From the NCBI GenBank assembly GCA_009781755.1, contig WQVD01000017.1:1-55479 (forward strand): a stretch of 55,479 nt of DNA. Direction: 5' to 3'. Origin of the DNA: Defluviitaleaceae bacterium. GTDB taxonomy: Bacteria; Bacillota; Clostridia; Lachnospirales; WQUN01. The notes beneath the pieces were generated by a model. It had not been told where the DNA came from and did no database searches. It saw nothing but the letters and a program-made list of their open reading frames with translations. The translations under genes were made by a program, and so were the position numbers. Positions 42,482-50,805 of the stretch are shown here, piece after piece (position 1 is the first letter of the stretch; each line of letters opens with the position of its first letter).

Positions 42482-43012
42482 ATGCCCGAAAACAATTACA
42501 TGAACGACACGCCTACCAACACGCTCGGCTACTTGCTGGCGACGTTGGGCGCGTTAGTTGCAATTCCATTGCAAATGATTTACTTGATGACGGTGGGGCG
42601 CATCAATTATGTAGACGGCTTGGTCGCGGGGGTGATTGTGGGCGTGTGCATTGTCGGCGGCTTCAAGCTGGGCGGCGGCATTGCCAAGAAGACATTCCCC
42701 ATATACCCGATTCTCATGGCGTGCGTTTCGGCGTTGTTGGGTTTTATGCTGGGCATCAGTGTGTATGTATATCAAGATGGCGGGCGGTCGTTTGGTGATG
42801 CCATCGTGTACTTCTTTGATGATTATCTCTTTGCCGAGTTTGCGGGCTTTACATTGTATTACGACATGGGTGTTATTAATTTGGGTATAGCCATCGGCAT
42901 CGCGGTGCTGTTCATCGGCGGCAAGCGGTATGTCCAGCAGTCGATCAAAGAAGGCGAAATGTTGGTGGATGACGATGACGAAGAAAACGCCGACGCGGAC
43001 GAAAACCAATAA
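42482..43012 (+). CDS. Membrane protein with acidic C-terminal tail
   Basis: 176 residues from the ATG at 42482 (AGGAGG 9 bases upstream). Four membrane helices, Gly-rich loops, and an acidic tail (VDDDDEENADADEN). Family not recognised. Own promoter and terminator. Confidence 0.7.
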   Translation: MPENNYMNDTPTNTLGYLLATLGALVAIPLQMIYLMTVGRINYVDGLVAGVIVGVCIVGGFKLGGGIAKKTFPIYPILMACVSALLGFMLGISVYVYQDGGRSFGDAIVYFFDDYLFAEFAGFTLYYDMGVINLGIAIGIAVLFIGGKRYVQQSIKEGEMLVDDDDEENADADENQ

Positions 43013-43035
43013 GAAAATCCCAATCATTTTTATGA

Positions 43036-43065
43036 AGCCCGTACTTTGTCTGTACGGGCTTTTTT
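43036..43065 (+). terminator. Terminator after the 42482 gene
   Basis: AGCCCGTAC / GTACGGGCTTTTTT with a TTTGTCT loop. Confidence 0.92.
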
Positions 43066-43116
43066 GAAACGTTTTTGCATTATCGCAGTCTTATATATGA
43101 ACAGGAGGTGATGAAT

Positions 43117-43590
43117 GTGGCATTAGACTTTGAGCAAGTGTACAAAGCGCATTTTACAGATGTATACAAATATGTGTTATCTCTTAGTCGTAACGCAACC
43201 ATTGCGGAAGAAGTTACACAGGAAACTTTTTTTAAGGCCCTGCGGAAAATTGACCAATTTAACGGTTCTTGCAAATTATATGTATGGCTTTGTCAAATTG
43301 CGAAAAATACGTATTTCACGCTGCACCAAAAACAAAGCCGGCACACAGCAGTTGATGATGCTGTTTTGTCCGGTATTACGCATGACATTGAGAATGATTA
43401 TCTCGACAAGAACATTGCAAAACGGTTGCATATTTTGCTCCACAATCTGAATGAACCTTACAAAGAGGTTTTCACTTTGCGCACATTTGGCGAATTGCCG
43501 TTTTCGCAAATAGGGGAATTATTTGACAAAACAGACAGTTGGGCTAGGTTGATTTTCTACAGAGCAAAAAACAATTACAGGAGGGTTTGA
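43117..43590 (+). CDS. ECF-type RNA polymerase sigma factor
   Basis: 157 residues. AGGAGG at 43103-43108 decides the start: the GTG at 43117 is 8 bases away, the ATG at 43111 only 2. Sigma region 2 (FTDVYKYVLSLSRNATIAEE, VTQETFFKALRKI) and region 4 (LNEPYKEVFTLRTFGELPFS, QIGELFDKTDSWARLIFYRA) are clear. It lies one base before its anti-sigma gene, with which it likely forms a switch. It may transcribe its own operon. Confidence 0.92.
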   Translation: MALDFEQVYKAHFTDVYKYVLSLSRNATIAEEVTQETFFKALRKIDQFNGSCKLYVWLCQIAKNTYFTLHQKQSRHTAVDDAVLSGITHDIENDYLDKNIAKRLHILLHNLNEPYKEVFTLRTFGELPFSQIGELFDKTDSWARLIFYRAKNNYRRV

Positions 43591-43591
43591 A

Positions 43592-43927
43592 ATGAATACA
43601 TCTTGCAAAATCGCAAGGGATTTGCTTCCTTTATACCATGACGAAGTATGCAGCAGTGAAAGCCGAGCAATGGTTGAAGCGCACCTTGCCGAGTGTGAAC
43701 ATTGCAAAGCGGCGTTGCAAGCAATGGGTGAAGCAATCTCCATGAGTCTCATAGCGCAAAATTTGAATGATGCCGAATCCATGCAGCTATTATCAAAAAA
43801 ATGGATGCGACGTGTATTTAGCGCATATTTGAAAGGCGCATTTATAGCACTGCTAGCGATTGCGACGATTGCTGTTATTTTATTTATTATTTTCTTGTTC
43901 GTTACTTGGCAACCTGCAATCTATTAA
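43592..43927 (+). CDS. Anti-sigma factor with zinc-finger (ZAS/zf-HC2) domain
   Basis: 111 residues. The N-terminus has CKIARDLLPLYHDEVCS and HLAECEHCKAAL, the H-x3-C-x2-C zinc signature of ZAS anti-sigma factors. A single helix near residues 82-105 anchors it in the membrane, with only a few residues outside. It holds the ECF sigma factor encoded just before it until a signal arrives. A strong terminator follows. Confidence 0.9.
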   Translation: MNTSCKIARDLLPLYHDEVCSSESRAMVEAHLAECEHCKAALQAMGEAISMSLIAQNLNDAESMQLLSKKWMRRVFSAYLKGAFIALLAIATIAVILFIIFLFVTWQPAIY

Positions 43928-43937
43928 GCGAATACGC

Positions 43938-43996
43938 AAAAAAATCCCCGTTTCAACCGGTGGCAAATTGCCACCGGTTGAAACGGGGATTTTTTT
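43938..43996. terminator. Dispersed palindrome serving as a bidirectional terminator
   Basis: A 59-nt palindrome: the outer arm AAAAAAATCCCCG/CGGGGATTTTTTT encloses the palindrome-family core TTTCAACCGGTGGC / GCCACCGGTTGAAA. Arms are perfect over 27 bp. It lies between the anti-sigma gene and the convergent nitroreductase and has T-runs on both strands. Confidence 0.92.
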
Positions 43997-44020
43997 GCAT
44001 CAAGGTTGCCGACGGAAGCG

Positions 44021-44533
44021 CTACAGGTACGTCACCTTCGCTTCATCATACCCACCACGTGGGTCGGGGTTTTCATCGGGCACGCCGATGGCGATTACGC
44101 AGAAGGGAAGCTTTTCGGTTTGGAGGATTTCGCGCATTTCTGCGATGCGGTTTTCTTTGGGGTACACGCCACACCAACACGCGCCCAGGCCTTGCTCGAC
44201 GGCGGAGATGAGAATGTTTTGCGTGACGGCGCCGCAGTCCTGCGGATAGTAGCCGCGCGATATTTCTTGCTTGTCCTGTGTCTCGGGCAGGGCGATGACG
44301 GCGATGGCCAGCGTGGCCGATGCCAGCATGCCCGTGTACGGATGCGTGGTGCGGATGCGCTCCAACACGGCACGGTCACGGATGACAATGAATTCCCACG
44401 GGCGGGAATTGCACGCCGATGGCGCAACCATGGCGGCAGTGAGCAGGGCCTTGACTTGTGCGTCGGTGACTTCAGCACCGGATACAAACTTGCGGATACT
44501 GCGGCGTTGTAGGATGGCTTGTGTTGCTGTCAT
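44021..44533 (-). CDS. Nitroreductase-family FMN oxidoreductase
   Basis: 170 residues with AGGAG before the ATG. It has RRSIRKF near the N-terminus (FMN phosphate contact), APSACNSRPWEF, and GLGACWCGVYPKENR toward the C-terminus, all typical of the short nitroreductase family. It reduces flavin-dependent substrates with NAD(P)H; the natural substrate is unknown. Confidence 0.92.
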   Translation of the reverse strand: MTATQAILQRRSIRKFVSGAEVTDAQVKALLTAAMVAPSACNSRPWEFIVIRDRAVLERIRTTHPYTGMLASATLAIAVIALPETQDKQEISRGYYPQDCGAVTQNILISAVEQGLGACWCGVYPKENRIAEMREILQTEKLPFCVIAIGVPDENPDPRGGYDEAKVTYL

Positions 44534-44559
44534 GGGTAATTCTCCTCTCTTTTTGCGAA

Positions 44560-46020
44560 TTATAATGCGGCTAGCAAATTAGACAAGTATTCACTGACCC
44601 GCTGTAGTGATGAAATCGATAATCGCTCATCTGGCGTGTGCAAGTCGTCCGTTTGGGGCCCCACGGAAATGATGTCCAGCCCCGGTAATTTCTCCGCTAG
44701 GATGCCGCATTCCAGCCCGGCGTGCACGGCGGTGACTTTGGGTGCGTGGCCGTACTGCGCTTCAAAGACGGCGACGGCGGTCTTGAGCAATGCGCTGGAT
44801 GTATCAAACGCCCATGCGGGGCTGCGCTGGATGAAGCGCGTCGATGCGCCAGTGCGCTCAGCCAGCGTGCGGATTTGTTGCTCCATGCCCTTCAAGTAAT
44901 CCGCCGTTGCGCCACGTGGGAAACATTCAATAATGATGGCATCGCCGTCGGTTTTCACCACGCCCACGTTGCACGACGCGGCTACGACATCGGGCATGTC
45001 CTGCCCCATGGCCTGCACACCGTTAGGCAACAGCAACAGCGATGCGATGAGCTTGTCGGATGTGTCCTTGGACAAAACAGTCATGGGAAGCGGGTCGGCA
45101 GGCAGGACGAAGGCTTCGTAAGTAATCGCCAACCCCGGCTCTGTGGCCTTGTACATCTCCGCGAAGGCGCGTTGGCACTCTGCGATGCAAGCGGCCATTT
45201 TGTCCGTTTGATCGGCGAGTAGGAAGATTTTTGCCGTGGCCTCGCGGGGGATGGCGTTTAACTTCATGCCACCCGCTACGTTGCTCACGCGCAGGTCGCA
45301 GCCTTTGTCCAGCGCGGCCAGTACGCAGCCCAGCAGCACCAGCGCATTGGCGCGCCCCTTGTTAATATCGCCGCCGGAGTGTCCGCCGTGCAGCCCTTTG
45401 ACCGCCAGCGTGTAGGCGTTGTATCCCTGCGGCGCGTCCTCGCGGGTGATGGGTAATTCATACTCCACCGTCACCCCCGCCGCACAACCGATGGTGATGA
45501 TGCCCTCGTCACTGGAGTCCAAATTCAACATGCGCGTGGCAGAGAAAAGCGCCGCATCCAGCCCTTCCGCGCCGGCCATGCCCGTCTCTTCCTCCACCGT
45601 AAAGATCATTTCCAACGCGGGATGACGGGCAGCTTTATCCTCTAGCAACGCCATACACAGCGCAATGGCCGTGCCGTTGTCCGCGCCCAGCGTGGTGCCG
45701 CGCGCCTTCAAGTGGTCGCCGTTTAAATACAAATCCAGCGGGTCTTTTTCAAAGTCGTGCACCGTGTCCGCGTTTTTCTCGCACACCATATCGAGGTGGC
45801 CTTGCAGGATGACCGCAGGTTTGTCTTCGTACCCGGGCGATGCGGGCTTGTATACGATGACGTTCATCAGCGCGTCCTGCACCACCTTGCAACCCAAATC
45901 GCGGGCGAATTGCGCCACGAAATCGCTGGCGGCTTGCTCGTTACCCGACCCGCGCGGAATTTGGCTCAACGCCTCAAAGTGTGTGAAAAACCGTGTGGGT
46001 TGCAAATCAGAAATTTTCAT
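44560..46020 (-). CDS. pepD: Aminoacyl-histidine dipeptidase (PepD/carnosinase, M20 family)
   Basis: 486 residues with AAGGAGG 9 bases before the ATG. M20 zinc peptidase motifs are visible: LQGHLDMVCEK (H and catalytic D), TTLGADNGTAIA, FTVEEETGMAGA, and near the C-terminus AVHAGLECGIL. The dimerisation domain contains KGLHGGHSGGDINKGRAN. It hydrolyses Xaa-His and other dipeptides in the cytoplasm. A MITE lies immediately upstream. Confidence 0.95.
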   Translation of the reverse strand: MKISDLQPTRFFTHFEALSQIPRGSGNEQAASDFVAQFARDLGCKVVQDALMNVIVYKPASPGYEDKPAVILQGHLDMVCEKNADTVHDFEKDPLDLYLNGDHLKARGTTLGADNGTAIALCMALLEDKAARHPALEMIFTVEEETGMAGAEGLDAALFSATRMLNLDSSDEGIITIGCAAGVTVEYELPITREDAPQGYNAYTLAVKGLHGGHSGGDINKGRANALVLLGCVLAALDKGCDLRVSNVAGGMKLNAIPREATAKIFLLADQTDKMAACIAECQRAFAEMYKATEPGLAITYEAFVLPADPLPMTVLSKDTSDKLIASLLLLPNGVQAMGQDMPDVVAASCNVGVVKTDGDAIIIECFPRGATADYLKGMEQQIRTLAERTGASTRFIQRSPAWAFDTSSALLKTAVAVFEAQYGHAPKVTAVHAGLECGILAEKLPGLDIISVGPQTDDLHTPDERLSISSLQRVSEYLSNLLAAL

Positions 46021-46040
46021 TTATATGACCTCCTTGTATT

Positions 46041-46121
46041 TTAGAAGCTGTGTTCATAGACGACAAGTGGCGGGAAATTGACCGCCGAGGTGCCGTTGTC
46101 GGCTATAAACATAGCTTCTTA
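46041..46121. mobile_element. Short MITE copy abutting a stop codon
   Basis: GAAGCTGTGTTCATAG (46044-46059) and CTATAAACATAGCTTC (46103-46118), flanked by TTA on both sides. The ends match the element at 3752-3918, and inner bases CGGGAAATTGACCG are shared; the middle is deleted. The right-hand TTA (46119-46121) is the TAA stop of the leftward gene. Confidence 0.85.
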
Positions 46122-47327
46122 ACCACCAAAACCCCCGTACCCACCATAACCGCCGCCGTATCCCCCGTAACCCCTGCCACCGTATCCGCGGAAACCACGG
46201 AAACCCGTGCGCATGTGGGGCGTGTACAAGGTTTCGGCGATGGCGGCGTAGCGGGCGGGTTCCAAGTCAATAACCAGCGGCAACACACGCCAAGCGCGGT
46301 AAAAAATAAACACCGCCGTTACCGGCACGCCAAAGACCACCAACCCATACAAAAACGAATAACCCGTATACGCCGCCAATCCGTACCACGCCGCGTATAC
46401 AAACAAAATCACCGTTTCCAGCGCCACTACTGCCAACGCAATGGTTATGACTTGTTGCCTTTTATTCGTCAAGTTAATCGTAATCCCCAAATATCCCGCC
46501 GCCAAAATTAAAGCAATAATATCCCCCACGCTTTCCGGCACCCATAAATAAGTGAGCCACATAACGGTGGGTGCCGTCCACAAAAACGGTTCGCCGCGGA
46601 AGATGAACATTCCCAAAATATTGAGCATGGCAATGCCAAAAATGACCCGCATCGTATACTTTGCGAATTCGAATTTGCGGATGGCGCCTGTTAACTCTGC
46701 ATCAGTGACAGGCGCGGCTTGCATGTAGGTGAATACCTCGATGCCTGCGGATTGGTACCGCCCGGCAATTTGCTTCAAGTCCTCTTGCACGGCGCGGTCG
46801 GTCCATATAATCACGCGGGAAATACCCTGTGCCCGCATGTACATAAAATCAGGCATGTCGTCCAAGTCCAACGTCCAGCGGTTGTCATAAATGTCCAGCG
46901 TCGGCACGAGGTTTTCGTTTCGCGCTGCATCTAATATAAACGCCGGGGGTGCGTTCGCTGGCAACGACAAGGTTTGCATTACGGACGCACTGTTGTGCAG
47001 CGCGTCGATAATGGGCTGGTTGTCCACGGCGTTGCGCCTGCCGGGTGCGGGCACTTGTTGATGAATACCGTTGTACAACGGCACCGGCCGAAAACCCATC
47101 CCCGTCAAATCCAACCCCGCAGCCACACCCGCTGCCCCGATCAAGTCCACGATCACAGCGGTTTTCCCGCCGTGCAGCTGCCCCGCCAAATCCTGCGGCA
47201 GCGGGTTAATGCGGGTGGGTTCGCCCACCGATTGCGGCGGGTGCATGAACAGCGCGGGTTTTGCATAACGCGTCCAAGCGTAGCCGTCCTGCGGTGCCCA
47301 CAGCGTAAAGAGCTCCTTACCTTCCAC
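46119..47327 (-). CDS. Membrane protein with Gly/Tyr-rich C-terminal tail, partner of the ATP-grasp gene
   Basis: 402 residues from a GTG at 47327 (AGGAG 8 bases upstream; a GTG at 47336 is too close to it). The N-terminal 230 residues look soluble (GKTAVIVDLIGAAGVAAGLD, DIYDNRWTLDLDDMPDFMYM, ISRVIIWTDRAVQEDL). About six membrane helices follow, then a tail of GYGGRGYGGYGGGYGGYGG type. It overlaps the glutathionylspermidine-synthase-like gene by 11 bases. The stop codon is part of the MITE flank. Function unknown. Confidence 0.7.
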   Translation of the reverse strand: MEGKELFTLWAPQDGYAWTRYAKPALFMHPPQSVGEPTRINPLPQDLAGQLHGGKTAVIVDLIGAAGVAAGLDLTGMGFRPVPLYNGIHQQVPAPGRRNAVDNQPIIDALHNSASVMQTLSLPANAPPAFILDAARNENLVPTLDIYDNRWTLDLDDMPDFMYMRAQGISRVIIWTDRAVQEDLKQIAGRYQSAGIEVFTYMQAAPVTDAELTGAIRKFEFAKYTMRVIFGIAMLNILGMFIFRGEPFLWTAPTVMWLTYLWVPESVGDIIALILAAGYLGITINLTNKRQQVITIALAVVALETVILFVYAAWYGLAAYTGYSFLYGLVVFGVPVTAVFIFYRAWRVLPLVIDLEPARYAAIAETLYTPHMRTGFRGFRGYGGRGYGGYGGGYGGYGGFGG

Positions 47328-48585
47328 GGGTATCACTCCTGTCCTCTGGCATGTTGTGCGTTGTTTTTACCAATACGGGCACTTCTGTTGCCTCGCTATC
47401 CAAACGTGGGTGGCTGCTGACACGGCCAAATAACCCCGCAAATATCCCGTCAATGACAAACACACCCAGCCCCAAATGCAAGCCGTTTATAGGCGCACTT
47501 TCAAAGCGGCGTTGCGCTACCCACTGCAGGGGTTGCGCTCGTGCGGCTTGTTCGATGGCGCGGTTTTCGTCATCGGACACCGTGCCGGGCACGTTTATAC
47601 CCTGCCCCACACGCCCAAACGCGGGTTTTAATATCCATGGCGCGGCACAATTGTTTTTATAATGCGTGGGGCACACCGTCTCTGGCAAAAACCGCCGCCA
47701 CGTGGGGATATTGACCCCCAACGCATCCCACACCAGCGGCAACCGCTTGGATTGCGTCAACAACGCGGCGGGATGATTGCACGAAGGTACATCAGTATTT
47801 ACAAACGCACGCCAATCCGTGTCAGGGGCGTACTCCATCCATTCCATGGGGTAATGCCGGTGAATGGCGTCGATGCCCTTGGGTACACCGCGCTCCCATT
47901 GGACATGACAAGGGTCAACATACACCGCGCGGAAACCGCGTTTCTCCAATATATCGCCCACGTAGCGCAGGATTTGATAATCCTCCACCGTATGCGTATC
48001 GTGCAAGAACGCAATCGTACCGCCACGGGGCAACAAGCGCGTGTACCGCTCGGCCAGCACCTCGCCAAAGCAAACCGCCGACGCATACCCATCAAAAAAA
48101 GGCGCCGCCAACCGCGGCAACACCGACGCCTCGGGGTATCCCGCAGGTACGTCACTGTTCACTTCGGAGACACGCCAGTCCAAAGAATTTTTCAGTCTGT
48201 CACCGTCCGTTACAGACTGAATTTGCGCCACTGTCGGATGAAAATCAAACCGCATGAGCCGTAAATGCGCGGCGGGGTCGTAGTTGCACCCGCGCAACGC
48301 ATCGGTCAACGCATCGGATATACCCATGCGTTGTCTTAATTCCGGTTGGGTACGCAGGGCTTGCTCCATGGCCACGGTTTCGTGGTACAACGCCACCGCC
48401 GACTCCGCCAAGAAATCCAGCGTATCCCGTTCCAATAACACCACGTGCGGGCCAATGGTGCTTTGTTCACCCGCTTGCAAATCCCACTTATACCCGTCAA
48501 AAATCACACCCAAGCGGTAATTATAAAACGCCGCTTCGGGTATCGTAGCAATTTGCGGATGCGCGGGAAATTTCATTTCATCCAT
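47317..48585 (-). CDS. Glutathionylspermidine-synthase-like ATP-grasp amidoligase
   Basis: 422 residues. It resembles the synthetase half of glutathionylspermidine synthase and YgiC/YjfC: an N-terminal pre-ATP-grasp region (LRLMRFDFHPTVAQIQSVTD, WRVSEVNSDVPAGYPE) and a C-terminal ATP-grasp (WILKPAFGRVGQGINVPG, then WVAQRRFESAPI, LGLGVFVIDGIFAGLFGR). These enzymes form an amide bond through an acyl phosphate. There is no amidase domain. Overlap with the Gly-tail membrane gene suggests the two act together. ATG at 48585 or 48576. Confidence 0.82.
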   Translation of the reverse strand: MDEMKFPAHPQIATIPEAAFYNYRLGVIFDGYKWDLQAGEQSTIGPHVVLLERDTLDFLAESAVALYHETVAMEQALRTQPELRQRMGISDALTDALRGCNYDPAAHLRLMRFDFHPTVAQIQSVTDGDRLKNSLDWRVSEVNSDVPAGYPEASVLPRLAAPFFDGYASAVCFGEVLAERYTRLLPRGGTIAFLHDTHTVEDYQILRYVGDILEKRGFRAVYVDPCHVQWERGVPKGIDAIHRHYPMEWMEYAPDTDWRAFVNTDVPSCNHPAALLTQSKRLPLVWDALGVNIPTWRRFLPETVCPTHYKNNCAAPWILKPAFGRVGQGINVPGTVSDDENRAIEQAARAQPLQWVAQRRFESAPINGLHLGLGVFVIDGIFAGLFGRVSSHPRLDSEATEVPVLVKTTHNMPEDRSDTRGR

Positions 48586-48717
48586 CCTTCAATTTAACCA
48601 TCTGTGCTTGAGTATAGTAGAAATCCCCGCCAATGCAAGAAAACACCCGCATCCGTATGCATAATTTGGGTAAATCATGCGGAATATAATGAAAAGCCTC
48701 AACACAAGGAGAATCCC

Positions 48718-49443
48718 ATGCCCATTCACAACGAAACCGAGTTATTTTGCATAAATCCACTAGCCGCAGACGAACCCGCCAACGAAGAAGCCCCCAAAGA
48801 CCCCGCGCCCCAACCCGAGGCCACTCTGCCGCCACCCCGCGCAGGCAACCCGCGCGGCACCATCCAATTTTTGACCATCATCGGCCAGGTCGAGGGGCAC
48901 ATTGTACTGCCCCCCACCAGCAAAGCCACCAAGTACGAGCACGTTATCCCCCAACTCGTCATGTGCGCCGAGAACAACGAAGTGGACGGCCTGCTCGTCC
49001 TGCTCAACACCATGGGCGGCGACGTAGAAGCCGGCCTTGCCCTGTCCGAACTCATCGCCCACTTGGGCAAACCCACCGTATCACTGGTGTTGGGCGGCGG
49101 GCATTCCATCGGCGTACCCTTGGCCGTAGCGGCAGATTATTCCTTTATCGCGCCGTCGGCCACCATGACCATCCACCCCATCCGCATGAACGGCACCGTC
49201 GTAGGCGCTCCGCAAACCTTCGAACATTTCAAAAAAACGCAAGAACGCGTAGAGGACTTTATCACCGCGCACTCCTCCGTAACCCGCGATCGCCTCCAGC
49301 GCCTCATGATGGACACCGATCAACTAGCACAAGACGTAGGCACCATCCTCATCGGCGAGCAAGCTGTACAAGAAGGCATCATCAACGCCGTAGGCGGCCT
49401 TCACGACGCCATGGAGAAGTTGTATGCATTAATTGGAAAATGA
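48718..49443 (+). CDS. tepA: ClpP-like serine protease, TepA family
   Basis: 241 residues from the ATG at 48718 (AAGGAG upstream). An N-terminal Pro/Ala/Glu-rich segment of about 45 residues precedes a ClpP/crotonase fold: GGDVEAGLALSELIAHLGKP, the nucleophile region GGGHSIGVPLAVAADY (Ser near 130) and TMTIHPIRMNG (His). This arrangement matches TepA (YmfB), a ClpP homologue of spore-forming Bacillota. It is cytoplasmic; substrates are poorly known. Confidence 0.88.
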   Translation: MPIHNETELFCINPLAADEPANEEAPKDPAPQPEATLPPPRAGNPRGTIQFLTIIGQVEGHIVLPPTSKATKYEHVIPQLVMCAENNEVDGLLVLLNTMGGDVEAGLALSELIAHLGKPTVSLVLGGGHSIGVPLAVAADYSFIAPSATMTIHPIRMNGTVVGAPQTFEHFKKTQERVEDFITAHSSVTRDRLQRLMMDTDQLAQDVGTILIGEQAVQEGIINAVGGLHDAMEKLYALIGK

Positions 49444-49528
49444 TTTGCTAGTAACCCTTGCATTTTTGCGCTTCATGTGGTAGGGTGGCAAGCCAGTTTG
49501 TTTTTTATTTAATAAGGAGTTGTTTTAC

Positions 49529-49789
49529 ATGGGACCGTTGTACGCAATTTTGAGTGTTTTATATCTGTTGGGCTGCATAGCATTGTGCGCCACCATATTA
49601 TTGCAAAAGAAGCGCGCTGCCAGCGGCATGGGCTCCATGGCAGGCATGGGCGACGCATCCGATACGTATAACGCGCCCAACAAAGGCCGCACCATCGAAG
49701 GCTCGCTAGAGCGCCTGACCAAAATCGGCGGCTTCCTGCTGGGTGTGTTCGCCATTATTTTGTGCTTGATTCCATTTATCTTGGCATAA
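49529..49789 (+). CDS. secG: Preprotein translocase subunit SecG
   Basis: 86 residues from the ATG at 49529 (AAGGAG upstream). Two membrane helices with a cytoplasmic loop rich in Gly/Ala/Met (SGMGSMAGMGDASDTYN), then TIEGSLERLTKIGGFLLGVF, as in Bacillota SecG. It stabilises the SecYE channel. Confidence 0.88.
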   Translation: MGPLYAILSVLYLLGCIALCATILLQKKRAASGMGSMAGMGDASDTYNAPNKGRTIEGSLERLTKIGGFLLGVFAIILCLIPFILA

Positions 49790-49823
49790 TCCTTTATAAA
49801 GTAGTAAACACCGCAACGCGGGG

Positions 49824-49856
49824 TATAATATCGAATGCAACGGTATACATTCGATA
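49824..49856 (+). promoter_or_regulatory. -10 box and overlapping inverted repeat before yihY
   Basis: TATAAT at 49824-49829, with a 9-bp inverted repeat TATCGAATG (49829-49837) / CATTCGATA (49848-49856) starting in its last base. A small CCGC/GCGG stem with TTTTTT follows at about 49862-49878. Could be an operator or leader attenuator. Confidence 0.5.
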
Positions 49857-49904
49857 ATACCCGCGATGCGGTTTTTTATTTCGAGCAAACGAAGGGGATG
49901 CTTC

Positions 49905-50708
49905 GTGACATTCATTTATTTCATCTTAAACTTGATACAAAAATGCAAGCACGACTTAATTATGGAGCGCGGCGCAGAACTTACGTACCGCGTCCTTTTG
50001 GCGTTCTTCCCCTTTGTCATATTCCTGATGGCGTGGGCGGGCTTCCTGCAATTGGACGAGGCCGAAATCATGGCGCACGTGCCCGACATCTTCCCCGCCG
50101 ATGTGGCCGACCTCATCACAGGCTTCGTGGGCGACCTGAGCATGACACAAAGCGGCGCGCTGCTGTCCACGGGTCTTTTCTTCGCGGTGTACAACACCAC
50201 CAACGGCTTCCGCGCGGTGATACGCTGCATCAACCACGCCTACGACATTGAAGAAACCCGCAACATCGTGTGGCGCGTAGTGCTCAGCTTTGGCCTCATG
50301 CTGCTGTTTACCATGAGCATTCTGTTCATGGTGGGCGCACTGGTCTTCGGTGCCGAAATTTGGGATTGGTTGCTACCCAACGCCCCCGGTTTCCTCTTCA
50401 TGGCCATACGCGTGGTGGGCGCGCTGGTCGTCCTCACAGCCGTCACGTCCATCATCTACAAAATATCCTGCGCCAAGAAAATCCGCCTGTTGGACGTACT
50501 GCCCGGTGCCGCCATCGCCGTAACAGGCTGGGCAGTGGCGTCGTCGTTGTTCAGCTTTTTTATATCCAACTTCACCCGCTTGGGCGTTATCTACGGCTCC
50601 ATCGCGGGTGTTTTCATTCTCGTTCTTTGGCTCAATGTAATCTGCATCATCCTGCTGGTGGGCAACCAATTTAACGCATTGTTGGACGCCGCCCGCAGTG
50701 GTAGATAA
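49905..50708 (+). CDS. YihY/BrkB-family membrane protein
   Basis: 267 residues from the GTG at 49905, with AAGGGG 8 bases before it; an ATG at 49866 lies in the leader hairpin. Six membrane helices, with the family segments ERGAELTYRVLLAFFPFVIF (usually AAALAYYxLLSLFP), FFAVYNTTNGFRAVIRCINHAYD and GVIYGSIAGVFILVLWLNVI. Often annotated as RNase BN by mistake; the role is unknown, possibly transport. Confidence 0.9.
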   Translation: MTFIYFILNLIQKCKHDLIMERGAELTYRVLLAFFPFVIFLMAWAGFLQLDEAEIMAHVPDIFPADVADLITGFVGDLSMTQSGALLSTGLFFAVYNTTNGFRAVIRCINHAYDIEETRNIVWRVVLSFGLMLLFTMSILFMVGALVFGAEIWDWLLPNAPGFLFMAIRVVGALVVLTAVTSIIYKISCAKKIRLLDVLPGAAIAVTGWAVASSLFSFFISNFTRLGVIYGSIAGVFILVLWLNVICIILLVGNQFNALLDAARSGR

Positions 50709-50759
50709 ACAGACGCAGAAAAGACAGTTATAACGGAATTTTATATACGGACGTAAGCG

Positions 50760-50789
50760 GTGCCCATGATATGATTTGGGCACTTTTTT
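50760..50789 (+). terminator. Terminator after yihY
   Basis: GTGCCC / GGGCAC stem, 12-nt loop, TTTTTT. Confidence 0.8.
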
Positions 50790-50805
50790 ATTGGAGTGAT
50801 GGACG

